Positions 5,876 through 8,710 of a stretch of DNA of 8,710 nt are shown here, piece by piece. Origin of the DNA: Bacteroidia bacterium. GTDB lineage: Bacteria; Bacteroidota; Bacteroidia; B-17B0; Aurantibacillaceae. The notes under the pieces are model-generated. The model was not told the origin of the DNA. It saw nothing but the letters and a program-made list of their open reading frames with translations, and did no database searches. Made by a program: the position numbers and the translations under genes. Each line of letters begins with the position of its first letter. Within the stretch, counting starts at the first letter, position 1. The stretch lies in contig JAOABO010000076.1 in the NCBI GenBank assembly GCA_026418315.1, positions 1-8,710 of the forward strand, written 5' to 3'.

Positions 5876-8710
5876 ATGGAACAAAACATAGAACTAAATC
5901 GTTTCTTTCAAAATTTTGATAACTTTTTAAAAGAGTGGGAAAACTTCTTCACCACGAAAGATTATTTTTCATTACAAAAAAATGAATTGAATATTCATAA
6001 TTGGCAAAATGTCAATTTGCAAAGTCAGGTAAAATCTGCTTTACAACTCGGGGATTTTGAATTCATTTCTTCTAAAATTAATTTACCTGTTTTTATTGTA
6101 CAACTCAAAGATAATACACAAATAAATGAACGTATTGGAAAAAAATATCAATTTGACATTGCTAAACAAGTACTCAAATACAACCATCTTATTAGCGACC
6201 AAGGTCTTTTCATATTTGTCAATAATCCAGAAAATGGTTTTCGTGTTTCTTTGATTTATTCAGAATATTATGGTACACGGCGAAAATTGAATTACTACAA
6301 ACGATTTACGTTTTTTGTTTCACCCCATACATCTAATAAAACTTTTCTAACACAATTTGGAAAATGCAACTTTCAAAACCTGGATGAAGTCAAAAAGGCC
6401 TTTGCACTAGAACCTGTTACTAAAGAATTTTATGAATTGTTAGAAAACTGGTATTACTGGGCTTTGAAACATGTTCAATTCCCGCAAGATGCAGAAAAAG
6501 AACCTAATGGAAGAAATAGTCAAATTATCCGCTTTATTACTCGTTTGATGTTTATTTGGTTTATGAAAGCTAAAGGCATTGTTCCTGAAACCATCTTTAA
6601 AGAAAATGAAGTAAAAAAAATACTAAAAGATGAATTAGATCCCAACTCATCTTCTTATTACCTTGCTATTTTACAAAACTTGTTTTTTGCCACTCTTAAT
6701 ACACCGCCTAATAAGCGAAAATTCAGACGAGAATATATAAAAAACGGTAAGAACCCCGATTTTATGAACCATCATGTTTTTCGTCATCATCAATTAGTAA
6801 AAGACCCTGATGTGTTTTCTTGCTTATTCAAAAATATACCCTTTTTGAATGGTGGCTTATTTGATTGCTTAGATGCTTACATAAAAGCAGATGATGATGA
6901 TAGAGGCATTATTATTCGTATTGATGGTTTCTCAGACAAAAAAGAAAATCAGCCCAAATTTCCAAACTTTTTAATGTTCAACAACAACGACAAACAACCT
7001 GGTATTATCAATATACTGAATACATTTAATTTTACGGTAGATGAAAATTCTTCTATAGACAGCGATGTAGCATTAGATCCTGAATTATTAGGAAACGTAT
7101 TTGAAAATCTTTTGGCATCGTATAATCCTGAAACGGCTCAAACAGCCAGAAAAGCCACCGGTAGTTTTTATACCCCACGAGAGGTGGTAGATTTTATGTG
7201 CGATCAATCCTTATTTTATTACCTTAAAGAGCAATGCCCTAATGTCCCGGAAGATAAATTATACGAAATTATATCTTTTGCAGAAAATGTACCAGAATTA
7301 AATGAAGAAGAAAAAAAGCAAATAGTTCAATCTTTATTGAATTGTAAAATTATTGATCCCGCTTGTGGGAGTGGGGCTTTTTTAGTAGGTATGTTGCACA
7401 AAATGACATGGGTACTTCAAAAATTAGATCCCAACAACGACATTTTCAAAAACATTAAACTACAACCCTTTGAAGAACTCAAAAAAAACTTTATTCAACC
7501 CAACGCAGAGCTGATTACTCTATTAGAAGAATTGAAACAAAAATTAGAGGAAAAAGCCGACGACTACAACCGAAAGCTACATTTGATTGAAAATTGCCTG
7601 TATGGAGTAGATATTCAGCCCATTGCCATACAAATAGCCAAGTTGAGGTTTTTTATTTCATTATTAGTAGATGAAGAGCCCCATCATATTCATCCCTTGC
7701 CCAACTTAGATATGAAACTGGTAATTGCAGACGCATTGATAAATTTTGGCCCTATACAATTTATGGGTAATGACTATGAAAAAGAATTGCATACTCTGAT
7801 GCATAAGTATTTTGAAGCCACATTACCGCAAGATAAAGAGAAAATTAAAAAAGATTTTTTTGAACTTAAAAAGCGAATTTTAGAATCAGGTTATTTAAAC
7901 GAACAACAAAAAAATTGGTTTAGTGAATTTGATCCATTCAATACTGAGAAATCCAACACTTGGTTTCATCCCGCATTAATGTTTGGAATAAAAGATGGAC
8001 TGGATATTGTAATAGGTAATCCACCATATATTCAATTGCAAAAAGACGGTGGCAAATTGGCCAAAAAATACGAAAATCAAAAATATCAAACCTTTGCTCG
8101 TACAGGAGATATATATGCACTGTTTTATGAAAGAGGAATACAATTATTGAAAGACAAAGGAATATTGTGCTATATCACTTCCAACAAATGGATGCGAGCA
8201 GCTTATGGAGAAAAACTTCGTCAATTTTTTATATTATATCAACCATTGCTATTAATTGATTTAGGTCCAGATGTATTTGAAAATGCAACAGTAGATACAA
8301 ATATTTTAATATTACAAAAACACCGCTTGTCTTCCCAACTTTTTTCTCTAAAAGCACTTACATTACAAAAGCAAGAGAGCGGAATAAATATACATGACCA
8401 GTTAGAAAGTCAATCGGTAATATTAGAACAATTATCGGAACAAAGTTGGTTCATAGGCAGCAGTGCCGAGCAACGGCTCAAAGAAAAAATAGAGAGCATT
8501 GGCAAGCCCCTGAAAGAATGGGATGTGAAAATATACAGAGGTGTTTTAACCGGCTTAAACGAAGCATTTATCATTACCACCGAAAAACGTAACGAAATAT
8601 TAGCAAATTGTAAGGATGAAGAGGAAAGAAAACGTACTGAAGCCATCATCAAGCCCATTTTGCGCGGCCGCGACATCAAACGCTACTACTACGAGTGGGC
8701 AGGACTGTGG
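5876..8710 (+). CDS. Eco57I-type adenine-N6 DNA methyltransferase with TaqI-like specificity domain (3' end outside window)
   Basis: An unbroken frame of 945 codons that leaves the window without a stop. The protein should transfer methyl groups from S-adenosylmethionine to adenine N6 in a specific DNA site. Visible in order: an unassigned N-terminal region (1 to about 170), FALEPVTKEFY (176-186) typical of large COG1002-type methylases, NGGLFD (325-330), DPELLGNVFENLL (401-413) and motif X-like GSFYTPREVV (429-438). Then come the SAM-binding motif I DPACGSG (494-500), YGVDIQP (576-582) and catalytic motif IV NPPY (715-718). A putative target-recognition domain follows with VKIYRGVLTGLNEAF (884-898) and LRGRDIKRY (929-937), as in TaqI-like C-terminal domains. 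An in-frame TAA at 5852-5854 precedes the ATG, fixing the start. No clear endonuclease motif is seen, so cleavage is probably supplied by the upstream PLD-helicase. A Type IIG or PglX/DrmMI-like role is the main alternative. GC content rises sharply in the last ~250 bases. Confidence 0.9.
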   Translation, partial: MEQNIELNRFFQNFDNFLKEWENFFTTKDYFSLQKNELNIHNWQNVNLQSQVKSALQLGDFEFISSKINLPVFIVQLKDNTQINERIGKKYQFDIAKQVLKYNHLISDQGLFIFVNNPENGFRVSLIYSEYYGTRRKLNYYKRFTFFVSPHTSNKTFLTQFGKCNFQNLDEVKKAFALEPVTKEFYELLENWYYWALKHVQFPQDAEKEPNGRNSQIIRFITRLMFIWFMKAKGIVPETIFKENEVKKILKDELDPNSSSYYLAILQNLFFATLNTPPNKRKFRREYIKNGKNPDFMNHHVFRHHQLVKDPDVFSCLFKNIPFLNGGLFDCLDAYIKADDDDRGIIIRIDGFSDKKENQPKFPNFLMFNNNDKQPGIINILNTFNFTVDENSSIDSDVALDPELLGNVFENLLASYNPETAQTARKATGSFYTPREVVDFMCDQSLFYYLKEQCPNVPEDKLYEIISFAENVPELNEEEKKQIVQSLLNCKIIDPACGSGAFLVGMLHKMTWVLQKLDPNNDIFKNIKLQPFEELKKNFIQPNAELITLLEELKQKLEEKADDYNRKLHLIENCLYGVDIQPIAIQIAKLRFFISLLVDEEPHHIHPLPNLDMKLVIADALINFGPIQFMGNDYEKELHTLMHKYFEATLPQDKEKIKKDFFELKKRILESGYLNEQQKNWFSEFDPFNTEKSNTWFHPALMFGIKDGLDIVIGNPPYIQLQKDGGKLAKKYENQKYQTFARTGDIYALFYERGIQLLKDKGILCYITSNKWMRAAYGEKLRQFFILYQPLLLIDLGPDVFENATVDTNILILQKHRLSSQLFSLKALTLQKQESGINIHDQLESQSVILEQLSEQSWFIGSSAEQRLKEKIESIGKPLKEWDVKIYRGVLTGLNEAFIITTEKRNEILANCKDEEERKRTEAIIKPILRGRDIKRYYYEWAGLW

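Noticed and set aside
7938..8679. Minus-strand open frames at 7938-8120 and 8410-8679
   Set aside because: They are antisense to the methylase, across its NPPY and recognition-domain segments, and have no recognisable features.
2531..8710. Assignment to DISARM, BREX or Mokosh
   Set aside because: DISARM needs drmA/drmB and BREX needs pglZ/brxC, none visible here. Mokosh II also joins PLD and helicase, but its helicase is SF1, whereas this one has SNF2-type SF2 motifs.
1..8710. CRISPR arrays, tRNA or rRNA genes, insertion sequences, attachment sites
   Set aside because: Reading both strands showed no spaced direct repeats, cloverleaf signatures, transposase motifs or flanking duplications.

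Overview
The window looks like chromosomal DNA of a member of the Bacteroidota. It is AT-rich and its start codons lack purine-rich Shine-Dalgarno sequences and follow A/T-rich leaders. Two elements matching the Bacteroidota -7 box (TAnnTTTG) are present, and the first gene encodes a typical small Bacteroidota-style lipoprotein. No finer taxonomic call is supportable.

Left part (1-2473): a short predicted lipoprotein gene reads rightward and converges on a leftward pair, hutI (imidazolonepropionase, histidine degradation) then pdxJ (pyridoxine 5'-phosphate synthase, vitamin B6). The pair is 10 bases apart and probably one transcript. Both enzymes look intact, with their catalytic and metal-binding residues present. 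No other hut or pdx gene lies in the window.

Right part (2531-8710): a rightward pair that reads as an anti-phage or restriction-modification module. The first gene encodes a 1106-residue protein with an N-terminal phospholipase D-like (PLD) nuclease domain fused to a SNF2/HepA-type superfamily 2 helicase. After 24 bases comes a second very large gene, 945 codons visible and running off the window end. It encodes an Eco57I-type adenine-N6 DNA methyltransferase with a TaqI-like target-recognition domain. It has DPACGSG and NPPY motifs and a conserved NGGLFD segment. The simplest reading is a modification and recognition subunit plus a translocase/nuclease subunit. This resembles the domain set of single-chain Type ISP enzymes, but split over two genes and with a PLD nuclease instead of a PD-(D/E)XK one. 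It also shares parts with DISARM and BREX, but none of their other diagnostic genes is visible here.

The metabolic pair and the restriction pair start from a 57-base divergent intergenic region that could hold two back-to-back promoters. The restriction genes are more AT-rich than much of the metabolic pair. The last ~250 bases, inside the target-recognition domain, turn abruptly GC-richer. No tRNA, rRNA, CRISPR array, transposase or long repeat was seen. There is no gene-free stretch over 300 bases.
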